This document shows positions 53,055 through 61,444 of a stretch of 64,000 bases of DNA, piece by piece (the first letter of the stretch is position 1; each line of letters starts with the position of its first letter). The position numbers and the translations under genes are program-made. The stretch covers positions 4,770 through 68,769 of the forward strand of contig VEXC01000003.1 of NCBI GenBank assembly GCA_009391225.1, read 5' to 3'. The notes below the pieces were generated by a model. It saw nothing but the letters and a program-made list of their open reading frames with translations, was not told the origin of the DNA and did not search any database. This DNA is from SAR202 cluster bacterium AC-647-N09_OGT_505m. Its GTDB lineage: Bacteria; Chloroflexota; Dehalococcoidia; UBA2985.

Positions 53055-53792
53055 GTGCAAGCACAATCAACAGCTAGAGCTGCTACTCTCGCCGACGCAG
53101 TATTACCCCGCAGTGGCCTGTTAGTAGATGCAGCGTTGGTTGTGGGATTCGCGTTCTTCACCGCGGTCATGGCGCAGATCGCCATACGGTTTCCTGGTAC
53201 AACGATTCCCATAACCGGCCAGACCCTTGCAATTCTAGTCACAGGCGGTGCCCTGGGAAGCAAACGAGGTGCCCTGAGCATGCTGGTCTATATGTTGATG
53301 GGCATGTTTTTGCTGCCTGTGTATGCACCTTCAGGAAGCCTGCTAAATCAAGAGACGATTCATTTTATTCTTCCGTGGGCTGGCACAGGCGGGCAGATAT
53401 GGGATATGTCCCATGTGGTTGTCTGGGACATGTCCAGCGGAGGATATATAGTGGGCTTTATTCTTGGTGCCTACCTGGTTGGCCTGTTGGCTGAGCGTGG
53501 CTGGGACCGCCATGCCAAGGTGTCCTTGGCCATGGTGGTTGGCAACCTCAGCATATACCTTGTCGGACTTCCTTGGCTTGCGTGGTTCATCGCCTTCTCA
53601 ACAATTCCTGGGTTGGAACTAACATACTACGATGCCATTGTGGGCAACGATGTTCTTGACAAGACCCTCAAGGGCGGCCTCTATCCCTTTATTGGAGGAG
53701 ACGCCCTCAAGCTGCTGGTGGCAAGCATGGTGTTGCCTGGGGCCTGGGAATTCGTGCGCCACTTCCGGGCAGATGGAACTCAGCGCAAGTAG
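53055..53792 (+). CDS. bioY: Biotin transporter substrate-binding subunit BioY
   Basis: The 245-residue membrane protein has about six helices and the BioY pattern: AALVVGFAFFTAVMAQIAIR, then PGTTIPITGQTLAILVTGGA (about 58-77), LGSKRGALSMLVYMLMGMF, and SGGYIVGFILGAYLVG (about 133-148). BioY binds biotin and works with an ECF energising module (BioMN or a shared EcfAAT); neither is in the window. The start is GTG at 53055. A roughly 30-residue insertion (NQETIHFILPWAGTGGQIWD and more) between helices lengthens it beyond the usual 180-200 residues. Confidence 0.88.
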   Translation: MQAQSTARAATLADAVLPRSGLLVDAALVVGFAFFTAVMAQIAIRFPGTTIPITGQTLAILVTGGALGSKRGALSMLVYMLMGMFLLPVYAPSGSLLNQETIHFILPWAGTGGQIWDMSHVVVWDMSSGGYIVGFILGAYLVGLLAERGWDRHAKVSLAMVVGNLSIYLVGLPWLAWFIAFSTIPGLELTYYDAIVGNDVLDKTLKGGLYPFIGGDALKLLVASMVLPGAWEFVRHFRADGTQRK

Positions 53793-53823
53793 ACAGAGTA
53801 TACTCTCCCTACGCAACCATGCC

Positions 53824-54185
53824 AGGTCCCCGACATTCTCCCTCTGTTGGAAGCACGACTCTTATAGTGTGATCCTAAGGGCCATAGGCTCTCAGATCTT
53901 CAATCCGGCATCCTGAGGGACTCAGCATCCAGTTTGGTATCCTCTGACCACGCATACCCGCTCCTCTACCCTCGATAAAACGATGCGGTATTGTCCTCGA
54001 GACCCCCGGGCTGCTGGAAGCCCAATCCCTATAGTGCCATACTAAAAGCATAGGCCCCATACCTTGGATCCGGTTTCCTTAGGGATTCAACATCACAGTT
54101 TGGCATTCTCTGTACAGGCATGCTGGATCCTTTCCACAATCACCGATACCGTATTCAGGTCGCCATATCCTCCCCTTGGTGGATG
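53824..54185. repeat. Imperfect tandem array, ~166-bp period
   Basis: Unit 1 (53846-54012) and unit 2 (54013-about 54180) align along their length: TTGGAAGC/CTGGAAGC, CTATAGTG, CATAGGC, ATCCGG, AGGGA.TCA.CATC, CAGTTTGG, CTCTG, GCAT, CGAT.C.GTATT. A tail of a preceding unit is seen at 53824 (CAGGTCCCC against CAGGTCGCC at 54156, exactly 332 bp apart). Identity is roughly 60 percent. No reading frame runs through it. It fills the spacer between bioY and the surface-protein gene. Confidence 0.6.
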
Positions 54186-54593
54186 CCCCATTACCCTTGC
54201 TGTCTCTCTAAGGGGAGGTAGCCCTCGCATTTGGAGAGCGGACTCCCTCGCACTCCCCCAACCCGAGCTATGACAATACATATTACAATCAGATAGCGAG
54301 ACACCCTAGATGGAAAGAAGAACCACTGGCAAACTGCTCTTCTCAAAGCCATAGGTGTTAGATTGCCGACCCCCGGCGACCAATCCCAGTTCTGGGCTAA
54401 TGAGCTCCACGAACTTACTCCGGAATAAGCATGGCCCCAGCTCATCAGAATACCCATCTCTTCCTGACCCCGACTTAGGTACAGTTCATCTCTCGGGCTG
54501 TTTTCGGGAATTGGAAGGAATAGTTGCGCGAGGCTTCGTCTGTCCTCTCCTCACTATTCTCAATCTCTCCTTGGCACAGCAGCCCACAAAAAG
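54186..54593. other. Spacer, no gene recognised
   Basis: Pyrimidine-rich plus strand with stops in all frames; no repeat with the neighbouring array beyond its first 20 bases. Confidence 0.4.
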
Positions 54594-54625
54594 GAGCCGC
54601 CCTCCCGGCTTGGGGAGGGCGGCTC
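54594..54625 (-). terminator. Terminator of the surface-protein gene
   Basis: A 13-bp stem GAGCCGCCCTCCC / GGGAGGGCGGCTC with a short loop, followed on the minus strand by CTTTTTG, 33 bp after the stop codon. Confidence 0.92.
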
Positions 54626-54657
54626 TTTGCCTATTCTATTTCCAATCGGCTAGCCTG

Positions 54658-57600
54658 TTACGGTGTCAGTGTTCCGTCCTGGCTCACGTAAACCAGGTAG
54701 CCTGTGCCTTCTGTAGCCTCTGTATCACCAGTCAAGGAACCATCCGGCCTGATGACTCCCCATCCAGTGCCCGGGGTTGGGTCGAATGTGTAGGCCACGG
54801 TCCAACTGATGCTATTAAGGTACCCATCGATGTCATCTTGCGTTGCGCCGGAGATCGACCAGTAGCCTATGGCGTTGAAGCCCTGTCTCACTGCCAAGGT
54901 TGGGGGCAGCATCATGGTGGGCTGCTCAATGAGCATCTTAGCCGAAGTACTGGCCGTGGCCGTGATGAAGTAGGCCTTACCGGGCTCGAGGCTGGTGATG
55001 TCTCCGGTAAACAGGCTGGTCTCGGCGTCCAGCGTGGAGGTCAGCCAGGGGTTCCCGCCAGCGAGATCCACTGACCGATCATATGTGGACACCGAGGTCA
55101 CGGGTAGACCCGAGAGGAGGACGTTGAGGCTGGCCCCATCACCTACTATCGAGCCAGGTATGGACACCAGGTTCACGCCAGGCTTCAAGGACAGTGTTTT
55201 CGCCGTTCGAGCGACCACTGTGAAGTTAGAGTTCACGGTAACACTGTTCCCAGCGGAGTCGGCCGCCGTGAGGCTGATATTGTACGCCCCAGGTGTCAGG
55301 TCCTGTGCCAAGGTGAATGCCTTGTTATCGCTGCTGAAGAGGTCACCCACTGCAGTGGTCTGGTCGGCCCCGTCCACGATCTTCAATGTCATGGCCGATA
55401 CGGTCACTGTTTTGTAACTGTCTCCAGTGTACTCATCTTCGTCGAATGTAGAGACGAGCCAGATAGCGCCTTCTTCTTGATTGGTAGTGGCAAGGGCATT
55501 ACCGGAAGCGTCCGTGAAGACCGCCGTCGGGGCCGCATCGTCCACTTGGAAGGTCACTAGGTCTTTGGCGGGAAGGTCATCCCCGACTATCGAAGTTATG
55601 TTTGCTGTATCAATACCGGTCACCACCACATACTGCTTGCTGAACCCACCTGTCGGGTTAGTGAACTTGGCCGTCCACGTAGTGGTTCCTGTCTGGGTCA
55701 CAGTTTGTGCTGCTGCGCCAGTAACCGTCGCGGCCTCTGGCTCAGTGGTTGTGGTACTGATGGTTGGCGCCAGTCCCAATGCTTCGCTAGATTCCACCGT
55801 TACGGTCACGGACTTCTCTGCCAAGGCGGCATCGGAAGTAACTGTTAGCACCGCGGCCAGGTCATCTATGGCAGTGATGCCAGAGGTACCTGTCAATGTT
55901 GCAACTGAGTTGCCAGCTTCGTCCTTGAGCCCTGCGGTGGATAGTTCCACCTTAGGCTTGGCATCGGTTGCCTGGTCTGCAGCCATGGTCAAGACCACGT
56001 ACAGACCGGTGTCGTCTATTGCAGCGCTAGATGGGCTCGTGCCGCCCACTTTCCAATCTGAAGCGGACAGGGTGGCGGGATCCAGAGGCGCCGTTCCGGA
56101 GCCAGCATCGAATCTCACGTGCACGTTCTTCCTGCTGGTATCGTGCTCACCGAAGGTAACGGTGGTCGTGGTACCGCTGGTTGCCGTTGTCAGTTTTCCG
56201 CCGGTTTTCACATTGGCTGCTATGATTGTCGGAGCCGCAGTGTCAACGCTCACTTTGAACGGTTTGGCGGGCTCGGTTGTTTCGGCAGCCGGATCGCCAG
56301 CTCCCTTGACAGCGCTGGTCCCACTGACTACAGGCACATTACCCACTTTGTCCTTGGCCGGTACCCACCAACTGGTGAGGCCCTGACTGGTCAAGGTCTT
56401 GGAGTAGCTTACCTGGAGCGAGTTTGTTCCTACGAGAAGCGGCGTTAGCGCTGGGCTAGAGGTGCCCCCGATCACTATGTTGTCTACGTCCGTGGCGGTG
56501 ATGCCAGAGGCCTTACCGTCAGCGGATGCCTCATCTGTCACAGTGACGATGAATGTAAGGGCCGATACGTTAGTGAAAGAAGCATCGGTTGGCCCAGTCA
56601 GCGCAATGATCGGGGCCTTCAGGTCGGCTCTCGCCGTGGCCGTCTTGCTGGCTACTGGGTCCTCGTCGTTGTACGTAAAGGTCAGGAGTGCCCCATCGGT
56701 GACATACACCTTCTTGGGTGTGCCAGTGTTGTGATCACCCAGAGTGGAAGTAAGCTGAGCAGTGGTAGTGAAGATGCCGCTGCTGGGTGTGGTCTCAGTA
56801 AGTGTGAGAGGGACAGACACAGCGGTCTGCGAGCTGCTGACCAGCGTGGTCCTACCTGTAACGGTGTCTGTCTGGTTGTAACTGTAGCGAGCCACCACGG
56901 TACCCAACTCCTGCAGCTGGATGCTGAAGGTACCTGCGAAGGTGGCATTAGCATCCACCGTAAGAGTTACGGTGCCAGCCTTCCAGAATGTGGTTGAGTC
57001 TAGGTTAGCATCTGCGATGGTCGCTGAACTATTGAGTGTCTCGGTACTGCCAGCGGTCTCTACCAACGTGGTAGCGTTAACCGCCGTTCCGTTTATCACT
57101 ATGCCGGCGGTCTCTAAGCCACCAGCAGTTACGCCTGCAGCATTGGTAATAACCGCCCGAACCCTGGCGTAGTTGCTGAGGGCGTTATCGGTTGTTCCGG
57201 CAGTCACGTCCGCAGTTACTGCAACCGCAGCTGTGTGCAGATTCTGATGGACGGTGCTGCCTAGCGCAGCTGCCAGCACCACGGCGCCTGTCGCTGCCGA
57301 GGTACCGGTGGAGATAAACCCACTCTGCGCGCCCTGAAGTGCCCTCATAAGCACGCCGTCCGGGATATCGTCATTATTAGCGTCTTCTAGATAAGTATGG
57401 TTCATCTGGTACGTGGTACCGCCAGCCACACCCACCAAGGTGCACTTGAAAGCGACCAGGGTGCCTGAGGTACAGGCGCCGGTCAAGTCGTTGAGGACGT
57501 TCTTGTCAGCGTCGGTCACCGAAACCGTAGCGGTGTCGAAACCGGTGTTGGTGGAGTACCACCTCACGCTGTCTGTCGTCACTCCTCCACTTAGGGATAT

Positions 57601-57699
57601 CGTGCCCGCCGTAGCACCCATAACAGGCACAACGGACATCAACGAGACAAGAATCCCCAAAACTCCCAGGATTGCGATGAATCTACCTCTGGTTTTCAC
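54658..57699 (-). CDS. Large secreted surface protein (S-layer or adhesin-like)
   Basis: The 1013-residue protein has a signal peptide (MKTRGRFIAILGVLGILVSL, cleavage likely after PVMGA). The mature part is rich in Thr, Ser, Ala, Val and Asp, almost free of Cys and Lys-poor, with Ig-like stretches (SVDTAAPTIIAANV, VSVTDADKNVLNDL, SNFTVVART). Repeated TPSSG.F.T and DxDxNDD-type sites suggest calcium binding. The last 170 residues (LSLKPGVNLVSIPGSIVGDG ... GTGYLVYVSQDGTLTP) form a distinct module. No sortase, LPxTG or SLH motif is seen, so anchoring is unclear. It has its own promoter and terminator. Confidence 0.75.
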   Translation of the reverse strand: MKTRGRFIAILGVLGILVSLMSVVPVMGATAGTISLSGGVTTDSVRWYSTNTGFDTATVSVTDADKNVLNDLTGACTSGTLVAFKCTLVGVAGGTTYQMNHTYLEDANNDDIPDGVLMRALQGAQSGFISTGTSAATGAVVLAAALGSTVHQNLHTAAVAVTADVTAGTTDNALSNYARVRAVITNAAGVTAGGLETAGIVINGTAVNATTLVETAGSTETLNSSATIADANLDSTTFWKAGTVTLTVDANATFAGTFSIQLQELGTVVARYSYNQTDTVTGRTTLVSSSQTAVSVPLTLTETTPSSGIFTTTAQLTSTLGDHNTGTPKKVYVTDGALLTFTYNDEDPVASKTATARADLKAPIIALTGPTDASFTNVSALTFIVTVTDEASADGKASGITATDVDNIVIGGTSSPALTPLLVGTNSLQVSYSKTLTSQGLTSWWVPAKDKVGNVPVVSGTSAVKGAGDPAAETTEPAKPFKVSVDTAAPTIIAANVKTGGKLTTATSGTTTTVTFGEHDTSRKNVHVRFDAGSGTAPLDPATLSASDWKVGGTSPSSAAIDDTGLYVVLTMAADQATDAKPKVELSTAGLKDEAGNSVATLTGTSGITAIDDLAAVLTVTSDAALAEKSVTVTVESSEALGLAPTISTTTTEPEAATVTGAAAQTVTQTGTTTWTAKFTNPTGGFSKQYVVVTGIDTANITSIVGDDLPAKDLVTFQVDDAAPTAVFTDASGNALATTNQEEGAIWLVSTFDEDEYTGDSYKTVTVSAMTLKIVDGADQTTAVGDLFSSDNKAFTLAQDLTPGAYNISLTAADSAGNSVTVNSNFTVVARTAKTLSLKPGVNLVSIPGSIVGDGASLNVLLSGLPVTSVSTYDRSVDLAGGNPWLTSTLDAETSLFTGDITSLEPGKAYFITATASTSAKMLIEQPTMMLPPTLAVRQGFNAIGYWSISGATQDDIDGYLNSISWTVAYTFDPTPGTGWGVIRPDGSLTGDTEATEGTGYLVYVSQDGTLTP

Positions 57700-57874
57700 T
57701 AAACCCCCCTTTTGTTGACCCGATTTCTTACGGGATTTTCAAACTTCCTAGACCTTCTTACGCGACCAAGACCCGGAGGTGCTAGCCCCCCAGGCATTGT
57801 GGTAGGTCCTGCTCTTGATAAATCTTTGGATAAGTCCATATACGCCGTTCCTTTCCCGGTCGAACCCATCTGCT

Positions 57875-57903
57875 TTTTTACACTATCGGCATTCCTTTGT
57901 CAA
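57875..57903 (-). promoter_or_regulatory. Promoter of the surface-protein gene, long leader
   Basis: TTGACA (57903-57898), exactly 17 bp, TAAAAA (57880-57875). Transcription would start near 57868, leaving a leader of about 170 nt. The leader contains CCCGTAAGAAATCGGG just before the gene, a possible small hairpin. It matches no riboswitch I can recognise. Confidence 0.6.
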
Positions 57904-58014
57904 GCCCTGGTAGAATACCTTTTGCGAGAAGAGAGCGGCGCTCCCCATTTTGAAACGGCGCCGCTTCGTTGAAACCAGTGGACGCAGAGGAAATCTTCAA
58001 CTCCCAATCTGGTT

Positions 58015-58048
58015 CCCATGGATTGTGCGTAGAAGCACAATCCATGGG
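58015..58048. other. Perfect intergenic hairpin
   Basis: CCCATGGATTGTGC (58015-58028) and GCACAATCCATGGG (58035-58048) form perfect 14-bp arms with the loop GTAGAA. It has no U-tract, so it is not an ordinary terminator. It lies in the 557-bp gap between the divergent surface-protein and cofE genes; a weaker GC-rich palindrome (GCGGCGC...GCGCCGC) is at about 57932-57964. Confidence 0.8.
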
Positions 58049-58256
58049 CCAATATATAGTAAGGCCCTGTTATTGTCAATGACACTGCCCATCACTTTGT
58101 TCCCAGTAACCAGTAACTGGAAGCCGCCGACACAAGACGTCTAGCTTATAGAAATCGTACTCGACAAACTGCTTGCGCCTTTCTTCCACAAGCAACCTCT
58201 GCGCCTTTATAATCGAGGGAAATCTGCTACTAGACCCCTACTTAAGGAAATGAGAT

Positions 58257-59018
58257 ATGACTGTGCCACAGATTACATTCATAGGGATAATCGGCATCCC
58301 AGAGGTGAGCGAGGGAGACGATTTGGCCCCATTGATATTCGATGCGGCTCGGGCTCAAGGCACCCCTCTTGAGGCCAATGACATTGTAGTGGTCACACAG
58401 AAGATAGTGTCCAAGGCAGAGGGTGCCGTCGTTGACCTCAGGGATGTGGAGCCATCTCCGCTGGCAGAGGAGTTCGCTCGCCAATACGATAAGGACCCGC
58501 GCCATGTGGAGGTGGTACTCAGAGAGACTCGGAGGATAGTGAGAATGGATAGGGGCATATTGATAGTGGAGTCCAAGCACGGATTTATCAGTGCCAACGC
58601 TGGGGTAGATGCCTCCAATATTCCAGGGGAAGAGAGGGTTTCCTTGCTCCCAGAGGATTCGGATGACTCCGCCCGCCGTCTTAGAAAAGGTCTCATGGAC
58701 CGGGTTGGGTCTCATTTGGCGGTGATCATATCGGACACCTTCGGGAGGCCCTGGAGGATGGGCAACACCGATGTGGCAATAGGCGTGGCAGGGATTGACC
58801 CCATGAGAGACGATAGAGGGGAGACAGACCCCTATGGCTACTTGTTGAGGGTTAGTGTGTCCGCCATAGCAGACCAGATTGCTTCTGGGGCAGAGTTGGT
58901 GGCAGGGAAGACCAGCCAGGTCCCTGTAGCCATAGCCCGCGGGTATTCCCATTCCCCGAATGAGAACGCCACCATCCAGCCGTTATTGAGAGAAGCATCC
59001 CAGGACCTGTTCCGCTAA
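58257..59018 (+). CDS. cofE: Coenzyme F420-0:L-glutamate ligase
   Basis: The 253-residue enzyme adds glutamate residues to F420-0 using GTP. Family blocks: ITFIGIIGIPEVSEGDDLAP at the start, NDIVVVTQKIVSKAEGAVVD (about 41-60), GRPWRMGNTDVAIGVAGIDP (about 164-183), and DQIASGAELVAGKTSQVPV (about 207-225). Length is normal for a stand-alone CofE without the FMN-reductase extension of actinobacterial FbiB. It implies use of deazaflavin F420. Other F420 genes (cofC, cofD, cofGH) are not in the window. AAGGAAATGAGATATG precedes with a usable AAGGA site. Confidence 0.92.
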   Translation: MTVPQITFIGIIGIPEVSEGDDLAPLIFDAARAQGTPLEANDIVVVTQKIVSKAEGAVVDLRDVEPSPLAEEFARQYDKDPRHVEVVLRETRRIVRMDRGILIVESKHGFISANAGVDASNIPGEERVSLLPEDSDDSARRLRKGLMDRVGSHLAVIISDTFGRPWRMGNTDVAIGVAGIDPMRDDRGETDPYGYLLRVSVSAIADQIASGAELVAGKTSQVPVAIARGYSHSPNENATIQPLLREASQDLFR

Positions 59019-59347
59019 TCCTCATGCTCGGGTCCTAAGTTGAGCCACAACCAGACCAGCACCGGATTAAGAGTCAATCAGGGTCCTCATCAGCTTCACA
59101 CCATCTCCAAACTCTACTCACTTGAGAGGGAAAGGGTTATTCTTTCCCCTTACCTTAATATGTTGATATTAGTTGATATTATAAGAGATGGAGCAGTGCG
59201 CTTGTGTGTGCAACTGCATACGAACACCCCATAAACGAATAACTAGACCACCCTGATGATTCAGCACGAGCATCGGGTAATTTTATGTGTGATGTGCTAT
59301 AATTAGTCCCATACCCCGTATGCAGCCTATTCTCAGAGGGAGTCACT
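59019..59347. promoter_or_regulatory. Spacer with an extended -10 promoter for xdhC
   Basis: TGC-TATAAT (TG at 59295-59296, TATAAT at 59298-59303) lies 44 bp before xdhC; the -35 region GGGTAA is weak, as is common with extended -10 promoters. The rest of the gap holds no gene. Confidence 0.55.
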
Positions 59348-60469
59348 ATGGAAGAAGTTTTTAGGGAAGCACAGAACCTACTTAATAAAGGTGAGCCTTT
59401 TGTGATTGCCACGGTGGTTGGTACCAAGGGTTCCACACCACAGAAACCCGGAGCCAAGCTCCTGGTGCGGGAAGATGGGACCGGCGTTGGCACCCTGGGG
59501 GGTGGATGTGTGGAGGGTGACATATGGTTTGCGGCTAGCAGAATTTTAAAAGAGGGCGGTGAGCCCACCCTCACGGACTATGAGTTAAACGAGGATATCG
59601 CTGCCAGGGAGGGACTGGTATGCGGCGGTACCATGTATTTCCTCATAGACCCCGTCCTTGATCCGGCACAGATCCTACCGCAGGTGAATAACATCGTCGA
59701 CGCCTACGATGGCAGCCCAAGCGTGGGCCAAGCCACCCTTCTCAAGACCTCACAGGACAAAGGCAAAGTGGGAGACAAGCTCTTTATCGGAGATGATGGC
59801 ACGGTGAAAGGGTCACTGGGAGACCCGCTACGGGACCGGGAGGTAGAAGATGGCCTCCGCGGGCTTAGGGATTACGGTAGAGTAAAATATCTGGTCACCC
59901 AGGACGGCGCCGAGGTCTTCATGGAAGGCTACACGACCCCAGCCGCGGTGATTGTCGCAGGAGGAGGCCACATCGGCAAATCGCTGGCACCCCTGGTGAA
60001 GATGATGGGCCTGCGCCTGCACGTGGTTGATGACAGACCAGAATTCGCTAACATGGAGAGGTTCCCCGAGGCAGACAGCGTCGTGGTTGCAGATTATGCC
60101 GAAGGCCTGAAACAGTTGGACATCCGCCCCAACAGCTCAATCATAGTGGCAACCAGGGGCCATCGCGAGGATGACCGGGCCTTGGAGGCCGCTGTACGCA
60201 GCCCCGCCGGGTATGTGGGCCTAGTGGGTAGTCGACGCAAGACCATCCTCATACACCAAGAATTGCTCAAGAACGGCATCTCTCTAGAGAGATTGAAGGC
60301 TGTTCACGCACCCATTGGCCTAGACATCGGAGCCAAGACACCAGAGGAGATCGCACTGAGCATCTTGTCGGAGATTGTGGCTTTCCGCGAAGGCCGCCCC
60401 GGCAAGACCATGACTATGGAGGGAAGATATCTCCAGAAAATGGCCCAAAAGGTGGGGGTTCTAGCCTAA
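59348..60469 (+). CDS. xdhC: XdhC/CoxI-family molybdenum hydroxylase maturation factor
   Basis: The 373-residue protein has the XdhC/CoxI N-terminal domain (FVIATVVGTKGSTPQKPGAKL, VGTLGGGCVEGDIW, about 20-60) and the C-terminal Rossmann XdhC_C domain (AAVIVAGGGHIGKSLAPLVK, about 198-217; GLVGSRRKTILIHQELLKNG, about 290-310). Such proteins bind and sulfurate the molybdenum cofactor before inserting it into xanthine dehydrogenase or CO-dehydrogenase-type enzymes. It is followed after 9 bp by a MobA-like nucleotidyltransferase, the usual partner. The target hydroxylase is not in the window. Confidence 0.92.
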   Translation: MEEVFREAQNLLNKGEPFVIATVVGTKGSTPQKPGAKLLVREDGTGVGTLGGGCVEGDIWFAASRILKEGGEPTLTDYELNEDIAAREGLVCGGTMYFLIDPVLDPAQILPQVNNIVDAYDGSPSVGQATLLKTSQDKGKVGDKLFIGDDGTVKGSLGDPLRDREVEDGLRGLRDYGRVKYLVTQDGAEVFMEGYTTPAAVIVAGGGHIGKSLAPLVKMMGLRLHVVDDRPEFANMERFPEADSVVVADYAEGLKQLDIRPNSSIIVATRGHREDDRALEAAVRSPAGYVGLVGSRRKTILIHQELLKNGISLERLKAVHAPIGLDIGAKTPEEIALSILSEIVAFREGRPGKTMTMEGRYLQKMAQKVGVLA

Positions 60470-60478
60470 AGCAGACGC

Positions 60479-61084
60479 ATGGACGGCATCTCAGCTATCC
60501 TTCTGGCCGCTGGGGAGTCAACCCGTATGGGTCGGCTCAAAGCGCTTCTTCCCTGGCAAGGTTTAACCCTAGTCGAGTACCAGGTACAATCCCTCCAGGA
60601 GGCCGGGGCTGCCGAGGTGGTCTTGGTTATAGGCCACCGAGGTGATGAGGTAGAGGCGCCGGTGAAGGGAAAGCCCGGGGTAAAGGCCGTGTCAAACCCG
60701 GATTACAGGCAAGGGAAGGCCACCTCAGTTAAGGCTGGACTACGACACCTTTCCAGTTCCACACAGGGAATCCTTGTGCTAGCGGTGGATCAGCCACGTC
60801 CTCCTAATATCCTGAAGGCCTTGATTAATGCCCACTTGGATGGAGCTGCGCTGATTACCACTCCTGTGCACCGCGGCAACACAGGCCATCCTCTCATATT
60901 TGCCTCCAGCCTATTGCCAGAGCTAATGGCCATCACCGAGGAGGGGCAGGGACTGAGGGAAGTTACTCACCACCACAGCAAGGAGACTTACCAAATAGAG
61001 ATGGACAGCCCTATTGTGACGGTAGACGTCAACTCCCCAGAGGATCTCCAGGAGGCCCAGAGGCTTTTCGCAGACCTTAAGTAG
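60479..61084 (+). CDS. mocA: Molybdenum cofactor cytidylyltransferase-like protein
   Basis: The 201-residue nucleotidyltransferase shows ISAILLAAGESTRMGRLKAL (about 3-22, nucleotide-binding loop), VLVIGHRGDEVEAPVKG, ILVLAVDQPRPPNILKALI (about 99-117, with the metal-binding Asp) and HRGNTGHPLIFASSLLPEL. MocA makes molybdopterin cytosine dinucleotide, the form used by XDH-type hydroxylases; MobA (guanosine form) is the alternative. The pairing with xdhC 9 bp upstream favours MocA. The gene has no separate ribosome site of note; the stop-start spacing suggests co-translation. Confidence 0.88.
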   Translation: MDGISAILLAAGESTRMGRLKALLPWQGLTLVEYQVQSLQEAGAAEVVLVIGHRGDEVEAPVKGKPGVKAVSNPDYRQGKATSVKAGLRHLSSSTQGILVLAVDQPRPPNILKALINAHLDGAALITTPVHRGNTGHPLIFASSLLPELMAITEEGQGLREVTHHHSKETYQIEMDSPIVTVDVNSPEDLQEAQRLFADLK

Positions 61085-61444
61085 CCCTTGCTCCCTGTAG
61101 AGATCCCAGCTGTGGGGGTAGCTCACCGTTGGACCCCACTATCCCTCCGCGGCTTCCTTGTACCTCTCCCGCCGCACAGTAGCACCGCATAAGACTCCTG
61201 AAAGGGTATGAGTGCTTCTTGTTGTTGCGATAGGAACAGAGGTTGTTCTCCACAAGTTGCTCCTGTGCGCCCTACCAAACCAGACTCGTGGCAGTCATGA
61301 GGGCAGAAGCATCCCCTCGGGTACTACGTCCCTAGCGCCCGAAGGGCCACAAAGGCACGAACCTGCCGCCTATTGAAGACCAGTAGACATAGACCAATCT
61401 TATCTTGGATTATTGCCACTGCCATTTAGTGAGCCGATGCTACT
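61085..61444. other. Spacer, no feature seen
   Basis: A 360-bp convergent gap without a gene or a clear terminator hairpin. Confidence 0.4.

Noticed and set aside
57712..57972. An 86-residue plus-strand frame opposite the leader of the surface-protein gene
   Set aside because: It covers the promoter and leader on the other strand and has no ribosome site or recognisable sequence.
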